From: an uncultured Lachnospiraceae bacterium | GTDB lineage: Bacteria > Bacillota > Clostridia > Lachnospirales > Lachnospiraceae | Length of the DNA stretch: 14,158 bases | Direction of reading: 5' to 3' | Assembly (NCBI GenBank): GCA_902783305.1 | Contig: CACZQU010000417.1 | Coordinates: 1-14,158 of the forward strand | Shown here: positions 1 through 5,904 of the stretch, piece by piece | How positions within the stretch are numbered: position 1 is the stretch's first letter | Layout: each line of letters begins with the position of its first letter | Notes under the pieces: generated by a model | Seen by the model: only the letters and a program-made list of their open reading frames with translations | Databases searched by the model: none | Told to the model about the DNA's origin: nothing | Program-made: the position numbers and the translations under genes

Positions 1-96
1 CCGGCGCGGATTCTTCCTCCGTTTCCGGCGCGGTACCTTCTTCTGCTTCCGGCGTGGATTCTTCTTCCGTTTCCGGTCCGGCAGCCTCATCCGTTT
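1..96. repeat. 24-bp tandem repeat coding for an acidic octapeptide
   Basis: Four consecutive 24-base units, each beginning CCGG(C/T), start at positions 1, 25, 49 and 73, and a diverged copy follows from 97. In the minus-strand reading frame each unit codes for eight residues, with versions such as ETEEESAP, EAEEGTAP and ETDEAAGP. The period is a multiple of three, so unit gain or loss would keep the frame. The array continues past the left edge, so the copy number is unknown. Confidence 0.85.
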
Positions 97-868
97 CCGG
101 TGCGGAATCGGAGGCTGTATCCGATGAAGAGGCTGAAGTACTCAGGCCTGTCAGAGAAGACCAGCTGGAGGATGACGTAGCGGAATCAGAAGCTGCTTCT
201 TCCCCGGTCTGTTCCGATGTCTGCTGCGTCGGTACATCCAATGCAGGAATCCCGATCGATTCCATGTTGTCTCCCACGCAGTACCGCAGCTGACCATCCA
301 GGTTCACTGCAAGCCATTGCCGGTCTGCAGCGTCTGTCTCACCAAGTACGAGAACCTCCTGTCCCTCAGCAAAGGAACCGACCTGTCCGGAACTGATATC
401 CGCACCTTCGCGGACATTCAGAGACTGGATTACCCGCATACGCGAAGGAATATCATATGCTTTTACCGGGACTGTCGACTTTTCCGTTCCGTCCGTATCC
501 ACATAGGTTGAATAGGTAAAGCCATCCTCATAGTACAGGCGGAAATCCGAAGCCTGAACAAGCGGAAGTCCAAGAAATACCAGGCTTTCTCCATCGTCTC
601 CCTCCAGACGGAGATCATAGGAAAGAACTGCCGCGTCATAAACGCTTTCCTCTGAGCCCTCGAGCAGATTACCGCTCCATTCCTGAGTACCGGTGGGACG
701 CGCATATACCGCAGATGTCACCTGATCCGCAAAGCTTTGGACGGTCACATCCTCCTGCGGAAAAACCGGAATCACCGTTTCAGACTCTGCCGCACCCGTG
801 GACCAGGCGCCAATACCACTCATCGCCAATGCAAGAATGCAAAGTACTGCTGTTTTTTTATTCCCCAT
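1..868 (-). CDS. Secreted SH3b-domain protein with acidic repeat tail (C-terminus beyond window)
   Basis: The frame is open from ATG at 868 to the left edge (289 codons, no stop), so the C-terminus is missing. The start follows a GGAGGAG ribosome binding site about 5 bases upstream. Residues 1-27 form a signal peptide: KK at 4-5, a hydrophobic core at about 7-22, and likely signal peptidase I cleavage near TGA-A (24-27). There is no lipobox. Residues about 28-140 match no family I recognise. Residues about 145-202 look like a bacterial SH3 (SH3b) domain: a 'LNVREGAD' opening at 150-157, then 'GSFAEGQEVLVLGE' and 'RQWLAV'. SH3b domains usually bind cell-wall peptides or other wall polymers. 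After 205 the chain is rich in S, T, E and A, and ends in octapeptide repeats of the type ETEEESAP. The protein is predicted to be extracellular; its function is unknown. It lies 222 bases after the GlgB-like gene on the same strand. Confidence 0.85.
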   Translation of the reverse strand, partial: MGNKKTAVLCILALAMSGIGAWSTGAAESETVIPVFPQEDVTVQSFADQVTSAVYARPTGTQEWSGNLLEGSEESVYDAAVLSYDLRLEGDDGESLVFLGLPLVQASDFRLYYEDGFTYSTYVDTDGTEKSTVPVKAYDIPSRMRVIQSLNVREGADISSGQVGSFAEGQEVLVLGETDAADRQWLAVNLDGQLRYCVGDNMESIGIPALDVPTQQTSEQTGEEAASDSATSSSSWSSLTGLSTSASSSDTASDSAPETDEAAGPETEEESTPEAEEGTAPETEEESAP

Positions 869-893
869 ATCTCCTCCATCAATCTGTACTCAC

Positions 894-928
894 GGGAACA
901 AATCAATGAAAAATACATGTTTGTTCCC
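894..928. promoter_or_regulatory. 9-bp inverted repeat upstream of the SH3b gene
   Basis: GGGAACAAA at 894-902 is matched by its exact reverse complement TTTGTTCCC at 920-928, with 17 bases between. It lies 26-60 bases upstream of the SH3b gene start. It could be an operator or a 5'-leader hairpin. No T-run follows on the minus strand, so it does not look like a terminator. No convincing promoter was found nearby. Confidence 0.4.
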
Positions 929-1090
929 CGCAGTAGAATATGCAGTTACACTATACTTCTGCCTGCGGCAGTCTTTACGTGTAATTCCTCCGCCCTCTGA
1001 CTTGTCTTCGCAAGCATCTGCTGCGTTGTCGTCAGTTGGCGATGTAGACTCTGTCACGAAATCAATCTTCACCGGTTATTCCGCAGTTCC

Positions 1091-3199
1091 TTAGCTGCAG
1101 GAAAAAACCGCGACAGACAGGCTTGCCAGGTTTACAAAGATGGAATATCTGCGTTCGTCACATTCTTTTTCCATCGCCCGGACCGGATCCGGATTCACAA
1201 AGCCGGTACCTCCATACTGCAAAGCATCCGTATTAAAAATCTCCCGATACTCACCGGCATAGGGGACTCCTATCCGATAATCCCCGTAATTCAGTCCGGA
1301 AAAATTGGCAGCAACCAGAAGATCCTCCTCCGGGTTTGCTGTCTTTCTGAGGAAAACAAGGACATTCTCCCTGTTTTTGGTCAGCTGAATCCATTCGAAG
1401 CCCTCCGGGCTGGAATCCAGCGCATACAGAGCCGGATGCTCTCTGTAGAGCTTATTGAGATCCGCAAGAAAACAAAGCTCCGCTTCACTTCCCTCCTCAT
1501 CCGGCAAAAGCGCAACCGTTTCCTTGCATCCGGGATGGACATACATATATGCCAGCGCCTGCCTCAGCTGGGAGTGCTTCTGGCTGATCGATCCCGGAAG
1601 ATGGTCCAGGAAAGAGGAAAAAGATCCGATATCTCTCCTGCCTAATGTCAGGATATAGTGTTCACAGTAAGCATACAACATGGAAAGCGTCAGCTGATCA
1701 TGACCCCCGCTTCGCATAAGCGGATCCATTGTCATATACGAAAGAAAATCCCTTGTCCACCCCCCGCTCCATTTATAGTCAAAGCCCGGGTGATCGTTTT
1801 CGACCTGATCCGTCAGCTCCGGCCACAGACCGTCCTCCTGAGCAATCATCAGCACCCCGGGCTGCATCCGGTGTAAAACGGAATTCAGATGCTTGATAAA
1901 CTCCACAGCATGGAGATTTTCGTTTGAGCCATAGTAATTCGGCTTCCAGGATCCGTTCTGCCGGCCGTAATCCAGATAAAGCATCGCGTCCACGTCATCC
2001 AGCCTCAGACCGTCCACATGAAACTCATTCAGCCAGTAACAGGCATTGGAAATCAGAAAGTCCTTTACCATAGGGCTGTCATAATTGTAGAGCATCGTTC
2101 CCCAGAACGGGTGGACATTGGCAGAAGGATCCGGGATTTCATAAAGCATTGTGCCGTCAAAGCGCTCCAGACCCTCCGGAAAACGGGGGAACTGAGCCGC
2201 GCACCAGTCCAGGATTACACCTGTTCCGGCTTTGTGAAGGGCATTGATCAGCTCCTTCAGCTTACGCGCACCTCCGACTCTTTGTGCCACACTGAAATAT
2301 GCCGCCGTGGAATATCCGTCTGAATCAGGATCCAGGCACTCCATGACCGGCAGCAGCTCAACATGCGTATATCCGGTATCGGAAGCGTAACGCACAATAC
2401 TGTCCATGTCCTCCCACTGTGTCAGCTTCAGCTCCAGAATCGACACCGGCTGATCACGCAAGGCAAAGCAGTGCCTTTGAAGCAGCCACTCCCTGTCCTC
2501 CCAGTCGAAATCATCCTCTCCCGAGGTCAGGGAAATCAAAGAGTATTTTTCTCCCGCCTTCGTCAGAAGCGAACTTCTCCCATAGGGATCCGCTTTGCGG
2601 AACACCCCTTCTGATTTGGTACGGATTTCATACATATAAGGAGTGTCTTCCTTGATCCCGGGAACGAAAAGCTCAAAAATCCCGGACATCGGCATACGGT
2701 GCATGGGAAGCATCCTGCCGTCCCAGCCTGTGAAATCCCCGACTATGCTGACACGCATGGCGTTCGGCGCCCAAACCGCAAAATATGTTCCCTCGACACC
2801 CTCCAGTGTCATGGTATGAGAACCCAGACTGGTATAGGCGTCATAGTAAACCCCTGCACAAAACGCGCGCTCCTCCGCCTCGGTAATCAGGCAGGGGAAA
2901 GCATAGGCGTCTTCAAATTCTTTCGTTTCTTCCCCGTTTCTGACCTGAAACCGATATGAAGGAATCTTTTTGCCCGGAATCATCACGGCAAAATACCCGG
3001 ACTCGTCTTCCTTCACCATCGGATAGATTTTCCGGCCGGTTTTTACGCAAACCTCCTCAGCCTGAGGGAAAAAGCCCTGAATCAATATCCCGTCGGAAGT
3101 CAGCCTGGGAGCCATGACATCCTTTGGCGACTGCTCCTCCGCGTATATGACTGCCTCTATCCTGGGCCAATTCATATAGGAATACGCCAGATCCTCCAT
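1091..3199 (-). CDS. GlgB-type GH13 branching-enzyme homologue with degenerate active site
   Basis: A 702-residue protein with the full order of a 1,4-alpha-glucan branching enzyme: an N-terminal domain (about 1-120), CBM48 (about 138-225, containing 'FAVWAPNA' and 'VGDFTGWDG'), a GH13 barrel (about 250-570), and a C-terminal all-beta domain. Clear GlgB signatures are 'RFDGTMLYE', 'EFHVDGLRLDDV', 'MLYLDYGR' and 'GFDYKW'. Arg399 and the nucleophile-equivalent Asp401 are present. Other key positions have changed: the region I His is Gln336, the general acid/base Glu is Gln454, and the region IV His-Asp pair reads 'GRRD' (520-523). The 'GNEFAQ...LDW' segment is also missing. I infer that it has lost or altered branching activity and may be a regulatory or glycan-binding paralogue. 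The start at 3199 is preferred over an in-frame ATG at 3256 because it follows a strong ribosome binding site and gives the normal GlgB N-terminus. No glgA, glgC or glgD is nearby. Confidence 0.85.
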   Translation of the reverse strand: MEDLAYSYMNWPRIEAVIYAEEQSPKDVMAPRLTSDGILIQGFFPQAEEVCVKTGRKIYPMVKEDESGYFAVMIPGKKIPSYRFQVRNGEETKEFEDAYAFPCLITEAEERAFCAGVYYDAYTSLGSHTMTLEGVEGTYFAVWAPNAMRVSIVGDFTGWDGRMLPMHRMPMSGIFELFVPGIKEDTPYMYEIRTKSEGVFRKADPYGRSSLLTKAGEKYSLISLTSGEDDFDWEDREWLLQRHCFALRDQPVSILELKLTQWEDMDSIVRYASDTGYTHVELLPVMECLDPDSDGYSTAAYFSVAQRVGGARKLKELINALHKAGTGVILDWCAAQFPRFPEGLERFDGTMLYEIPDPSANVHPFWGTMLYNYDSPMVKDFLISNACYWLNEFHVDGLRLDDVDAMLYLDYGRQNGSWKPNYYGSNENLHAVEFIKHLNSVLHRMQPGVLMIAQEDGLWPELTDQVENDHPGFDYKWSGGWTRDFLSYMTMDPLMRSGGHDQLTLSMLYAYCEHYILTLGRRDIGSFSSFLDHLPGSISQKHSQLRQALAYMYVHPGCKETVALLPDEEGSEAELCFLADLNKLYREHPALYALDSSPEGFEWIQLTKNRENVLVFLRKTANPEEDLLVAANFSGLNYGDYRIGVPYAGEYREIFNTDALQYGGTGFVNPDPVRAMEKECDERRYSIFVNLASLSVAVFSCS

Positions 3200-3204
3200 A
3201 CATT

Positions 3205-3214
3205 CCCTCCCTCC
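3205..3214 (-). promoter_or_regulatory. Ribosome binding site fixing the GlgB-like start
   Basis: GGAGGGAGGG on the minus strand lies 5 bases before the ATG at 3199. The alternative ATG 57 bases upstream (3256) would add 19 residues unrelated to GlgB proteins and would place this site inside the coding region. Confidence 0.8.
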
Positions 3215-3314
3215 AACAAGCAAATATTCTCTGCTGCCGCACCGTCCCGCTCCCACGGCTCATCCACCGCGGGCAGCCAGCCTGGTATGCATGCGGCTAC
3301 CCTGATAATATCTT

Positions 3315-3343
3315 ATCTTACCATTGAAGAGAAGAATTGTGAA
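3315..3343 (-). promoter_or_regulatory. Candidate promoter for the GlgB-like gene
   Basis: On the minus strand, TTCACA (3343-3338) resembles a -35 box (5 of 6 to TTGACA). It is followed after 17 bases by TAAGAT (3320-3315) as a -10 box (4 of 6). Transcription would start near 3308, giving a leader of about 110 bases. TATTAT at 3310-3305 is an alternative -10 with a poorer -35. Confidence 0.4.
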
Positions 3344-3356
3344 GCATTTTCTTCTC
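3329..3356. promoter_or_regulatory. Inverted repeat between the divergent promoters, possible operator
   Basis: GAGAAGAA (3329-3336) and TTCTTCTC (3349-3356) form a perfect 8-bp inverted repeat with a 12-base centre. It overlaps the candidate minus-strand -35 box and ends 2 bases before the candidate plus-strand -35 box, so a bound regulator could affect both directions. This is inference from position and symmetry only. Confidence 0.35.
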
Positions 3357-3358
3357 CC

Positions 3359-3388
3359 TTGACAAGCAGTATGAAAATGAACTAGTAT
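3359..3388 (+). promoter_or_regulatory. Candidate promoter for scrK
   Basis: A perfect TTGACA -35 box lies at 3359-3364, followed after 18 bases by TAGTAT (3383-3388) as a -10 box (4 of 6). It would give a 5' leader of nearly 200 bases before the scrK start at 3591. Confidence 0.5.
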
Positions 3389-3558
3389 TAATTCGGTACT
3401 ATTCCGAAACAACAATCGAAACTATTCAGTATTTTGCGGGAAAACTTTATATTCCGACAATTGGCTGCAGTGCAGTCCATGTAACCAAAGGCAGATACTT
3501 CCATTCCTGGCTGTTACGAGGGATAAACACCAACGTTTCTGTTATATACTTTATTATG

Positions 3559-3574
3559 ACGGCAGAACTGCCGT
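3559..3574 (+). promoter_or_regulatory. Small hairpin abutting the scrK ribosome binding site
   Basis: ACGGCAG (3559-3565) and CTGCCGT (3568-3574) are perfect inverted repeats, folding as a 6-bp stem with a GAAC tetraloop. The GGGAGGAGG ribosome binding site follows at 3577-3585, 5 bases before the ATG. The hairpin may influence translation or mRNA stability. Confidence 0.4.
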
Positions 3575-3590
3575 ACGGGAGGAGGATACT

Positions 3591-4571
3591 ATGGAAAACA
3601 GGCAATATGATGTCACCGCACTGGGTGAACTGCTCATTGATTTTACAGAGAACGGTACGAGCAGTCAGGGAAACCCTCTGCTGGAAGCCAATCCTGGCGG
3701 CGCACCCTGCAACGTCCTCGCCATGCTGGCCAAGCTTGGCAAAAAAACAGCCTTCATTGGAAAAGTAGGTAAAGATCAGTTTGGCACGCAGCTGGAAACT
3801 GCTGTCAAGGAAGTTGGAATCGATACCCGTAATCTTATCTTTGACCGTGAAGTCCATACCACCCTGGCTTTTGTCCACACCTACCCCGGAGGGGACAGAG
3901 ATTTCTCCTTTTACCGCAATCCCGGCGCCGATATGATGCTGACCAAAGAGGATATCCAGGAGGATCTGATCCGTTCTTCCCGTATTTTCCATTTCGGGAC
4001 CCTGTCCTCTACCCATCCCGGAGTCCGGGAAGCCACAAGACATGCTCTTGATCTTGCCAGAAAAGCCGGTTGTCTGGTCTCCTTTGATCCGAATCTTCGT
4101 CCTCCGCTCTGGAAGGATCTGGCCGATGCCAAAGCAGAAATCGAATACGGCCTTGGACACTGTGATATCCTCAAAATCTCGGATAACGAAGTAGAATTTC
4201 TTTACGGAACGACAGACTATGATAAAGCTGCCGCTGTCATGAAGGAGAAATATCAGATTCCCCTGATCCTGATCACCATGGGAGGAGAAGGGAGCCGGGC
4301 CTATTACCAGGATCTGAAGGCCGAGGCAGCGCCCTTCCTGACCGACCGTACCATCGAAACCACAGGCGCCGGTGACACCTTCTGCGCCAGTTCTCTGAAT
4401 TTTGTGCTGGAGAATGGTCTTACCGGACTTACCCGGGAGGATCTGACAAAGCTCCTCACCTTTGCCAACGCTGCGGCTTCCCTCGTCACCACACGCAAAG
4501 GTGCTCTCAGGGTCATGCCCACACGTGACGAAGTGCTGGACTACATTGCTTCCAGCGGAAGGACACTATAA
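3591..4571 (+). CDS. scrK: Fructokinase-like PfkB sugar kinase
   Basis: A 326-residue cytosolic sugar kinase of the PfkB/ribokinase family, full length for fructokinase. The expected reaction is ATP-dependent phosphorylation of fructose to fructose 6-phosphate. The N-terminal motif 'GELLIDF' (12-18) is followed by PfkB signature 1 with Gly-Gly at 36-37 ('NPGGAPCNV'). 'FDPNLR' (165-170) is typical of fructokinases. PfkB signature 2 'ETTGAGDTF' (256-264) carries the catalytic base Asp262 and the anion hole. The start follows GGGAGGAGG at 5 bases. It is a single-gene unit with its own candidate promoter and a terminator downstream. No sucrose hydrolase, transporter or regulator gene is adjacent, so the exact sugar is uncertain; 2-keto-3-deoxygluconate or another sugar remains possible. 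Confidence 0.85.
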   Translation: MENRQYDVTALGELLIDFTENGTSSQGNPLLEANPGGAPCNVLAMLAKLGKKTAFIGKVGKDQFGTQLETAVKEVGIDTRNLIFDREVHTTLAFVHTYPGGDRDFSFYRNPGADMMLTKEDIQEDLIRSSRIFHFGTLSSTHPGVREATRHALDLARKAGCLVSFDPNLRPPLWKDLADAKAEIEYGLGHCDILKISDNEVEFLYGTTDYDKAAAVMKEKYQIPLILITMGGEGSRAYYQDLKAEAAPFLTDRTIETTGAGDTFCASSLNFVLENGLTGLTREDLTKLLTFANAAASLVTTRKGALRVMPTRDEVLDYIASSGRTL

Positions 4572-4674
4572 GAATTGACCTGGAAATCCCTGGATCACCT
4601 TTTTCCATTCATCCTGTGGATTGATCCCAAAACACTGATACGATCTGCTTCACCAGGTTTTCCTGGCGGAAGAA

Positions 4675-4708
4675 GCAAAGGCAGGGAAAGCCCTGCCTTT
4701 GCTTTTTT
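4675..4708 (+). terminator. Intrinsic terminator, probably bidirectional
   Basis: GCAAAGGCAGGG (4675-4686) pairs perfectly with CCCTGCCTTTGC (4691-4702) around an AAAG loop, a 12-bp stem followed by six Ts (4703-4708). It lies about 100 bases after the scrK stop. Read on the minus strand, the stem comes about 50 bases after the acyltransferase stop and is followed by the weaker tract TTCTTCC. It can therefore end both convergent transcripts. Confidence 0.9.
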
Positions 4709-4754
4709 CCGGCTGAAAACCTGCCGGTCAACCGGGGGCACCCGGAAAGCGTTC

Positions 4755-5900
4755 TTATGAGTACCCCTGACTGACCCTCATCACTCCTTCCACGGCCCGG
4801 TTCATGGCATTGGTGTAGCCGATGATTTTCTTTACGTATTCCACTACGACAGCGGTAAGAAGGCTGATCAGCAGCAGCATTCCTGCTACAGCCCACCAGT
4901 ACCGCAGGGAAAACAGGAAATCATGAAGCCAGTTGATACGGTAGAAATTGTGGATGTAATAAATATTCATGGAATAGAATCCGAGGAACGCCAGGATATC
5001 AGAAAACAGAGGTATCCTGGACCACAAAACCACTACCGAATATACGACGATCATTGTACACAGCGTCATGGTGATATCCTGTTCGATCGTATGGAATCCA
5101 AAATAGAAAATCCGATAGCCGGCTGCCATGAGGAAAAGAGCCAGTATTGCCTTACCGGCCCGGAAAACCAGAGCCCTGTGGGCATCCCCCTCCTCCCCCA
5201 GCCTCCGGATCCTTCCCCACAGATCAAACCGGGCTGACAGAATCCCTGCAGCTGTCAGAAGAAGGTAATTGTAGTTTCCCGCCTCTCCCTGCAGATGAGT
5301 CACTCTGGAGAGCAGCAGCATCAGCAGGATCAGCATCATCGGATGTACTTTTTCTGAAAGGCGGTACAGAAACGGGAGCACAATGATCTGCAGAACCGCC
5401 AGACTGATATACCAGAAGGTTCCCAGCAACGTCCTGTCATGGTTCAATGTCCCAAAGCCCAGCAGATCCACGATCAGATTGACAAACCAGATTCCTCCGT
5501 TTTCCAGTCCCTCCAGCCTTGACGGTGAAAGAAAAGAGCTGGTGACGTAGCATACCGCATAAGCAAACCAGAAGCCCGCATACAGCTTGAGCAGCCTCCT
5601 CACGGTCAGCCAGGCGGCCTGTCTGGCATAATGTTCCCTGACCTTCATCAGGGAAAGAGTCATTCCATATGCGGAAAGAAAAGCAAATATCGGGACACAG
5701 ATTTTGAAATAACCGGCCGCCTTCAGGATTCCGGCCTGGGAAAGAGGCCAGAAAACAATATCAAACCCTGCAAACCGGTCCTTTGACATGAAGCAATGAT
5801 GGATCATCAGAATGCAGATGGCAATGCCCTTCGTCACGTTGGTATCCCGAAGGGAGAAGCCTTTCGTTCCTCCCTTCTTTATTTCAGTTGCGCTGCTCAT
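4755..5900 (-). CDS. Multi-pass membrane acyltransferase (acyltransferase 3 family)
   Basis: A 381-residue very hydrophobic protein with roughly ten predicted membrane segments. It has the layout of acyltransferase family 3 (OafA/YrhL type), which transfers acyl groups, often O-acetyl, to exported glycans. The first membrane segment holds 'TKGIAICILMIHH' (23-35), matching the family's N-terminal (R/K)GIA...H region with His34/His35. Also typical are 'GTFWYISL' (160-167) and the closing 'LGFYSMNIYYIH' (306-317). The start at 5900 follows AAAGGA at 7 bases. A longer in-frame start at 6071 is rejected because its extra residues are Arg/Trp-rich and overlap the preceding gene. It starts 4 bases after the CDP-glycerol transferase stop, so the two are probably translated from one mRNA. 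I infer that it modifies the wall polymer or a related surface glycan. The acyl donor and acceptor cannot be read from the sequence. Confidence 0.8.
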   Translation of the reverse strand: MSSATEIKKGGTKGFSLRDTNVTKGIAICILMIHHCFMSKDRFAGFDIVFWPLSQAGILKAAGYFKICVPIFAFLSAYGMTLSLMKVREHYARQAAWLTVRRLLKLYAGFWFAYAVCYVTSSFLSPSRLEGLENGGIWFVNLIVDLLGFGTLNHDRTLLGTFWYISLAVLQIIVLPFLYRLSEKVHPMMLILLMLLLSRVTHLQGEAGNYNYLLLTAAGILSARFDLWGRIRRLGEEGDAHRALVFRAGKAILALFLMAAGYRIFYFGFHTIEQDITMTLCTMIVVYSVVVLWSRIPLFSDILAFLGFYSMNIYYIHNFYRINWLHDFLFSLRYWWAVAGMLLLISLLTAVVVEYVKKIIGYTNAMNRAVEGVMRVSQGYS

Positions 5901-5904
5901 TTTC

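Larger units (their letters stand above)
3200..3590. other. Divergent intergenic region between the GlgB-like gene and scrK
   Basis: This 391-base non-coding stretch is AT-richer than the genes on either side. It holds a minus-strand candidate promoter (3315-3343), a plus-strand candidate promoter (3359-3388) and an 8-bp inverted repeat touching both (3329-3356). A possible leader hairpin for the minus transcript lies at 3271-3302 (GGGTAGCC pairing with GGCTGCCC, one G-U pair). CTGCA-G-TGCAG is a small palindrome at 3465-3475. A hairpin at 3559-3574 abuts the scrK ribosome binding site. The rest, about 3390-3540, shows no gene or RNA family I recognise. Confidence 0.6.

Noticed and set aside
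1..96. Regularly spaced 24-bp repeats considered as a CRISPR array.
   Set aside because: The units are directly adjacent without spacers, diverged in a codon-dependent manner, and lie inside an open coding frame.
915..929. A GAAC-N4-ATGT sequence on the minus strand resembling a LexA (SOS) box.
   Set aside because: Two positions deviate from the GAAC-N4-GTTC consensus and the gene has no evident link to DNA damage.
890..1072. A 60-codon GTG-initiated frame between the GlgB-like and SH3b genes on the minus strand.
   Set aside because: There is no ribosome binding site before the GTG, no domain or membrane segment, and it contains the inverted repeat at 894-928, so it is probably non-coding.
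3200..3256. A 19-codon N-terminal extension of the GlgB-like protein.
   Set aside because: It would contain the strong ribosome binding site of the start at 3199 and adds residues not seen in GlgB proteins.
3447..4160. A 237-codon open frame on the minus strand overlapping scrK and its upstream region.
   Set aside because: It lies antisense to a fructokinase with clear PfkB motifs, has no ribosome binding site or recognisable domain, and reads as a mirror frame of the real gene.
4653..4666. A second small hairpin (CCAGG-TTTT-CCTGG) beside the terminator.
   Set aside because: The stem is only 5 bp and no T-run follows on either strand; the 12-bp stem at 4675-4702 explains termination better.
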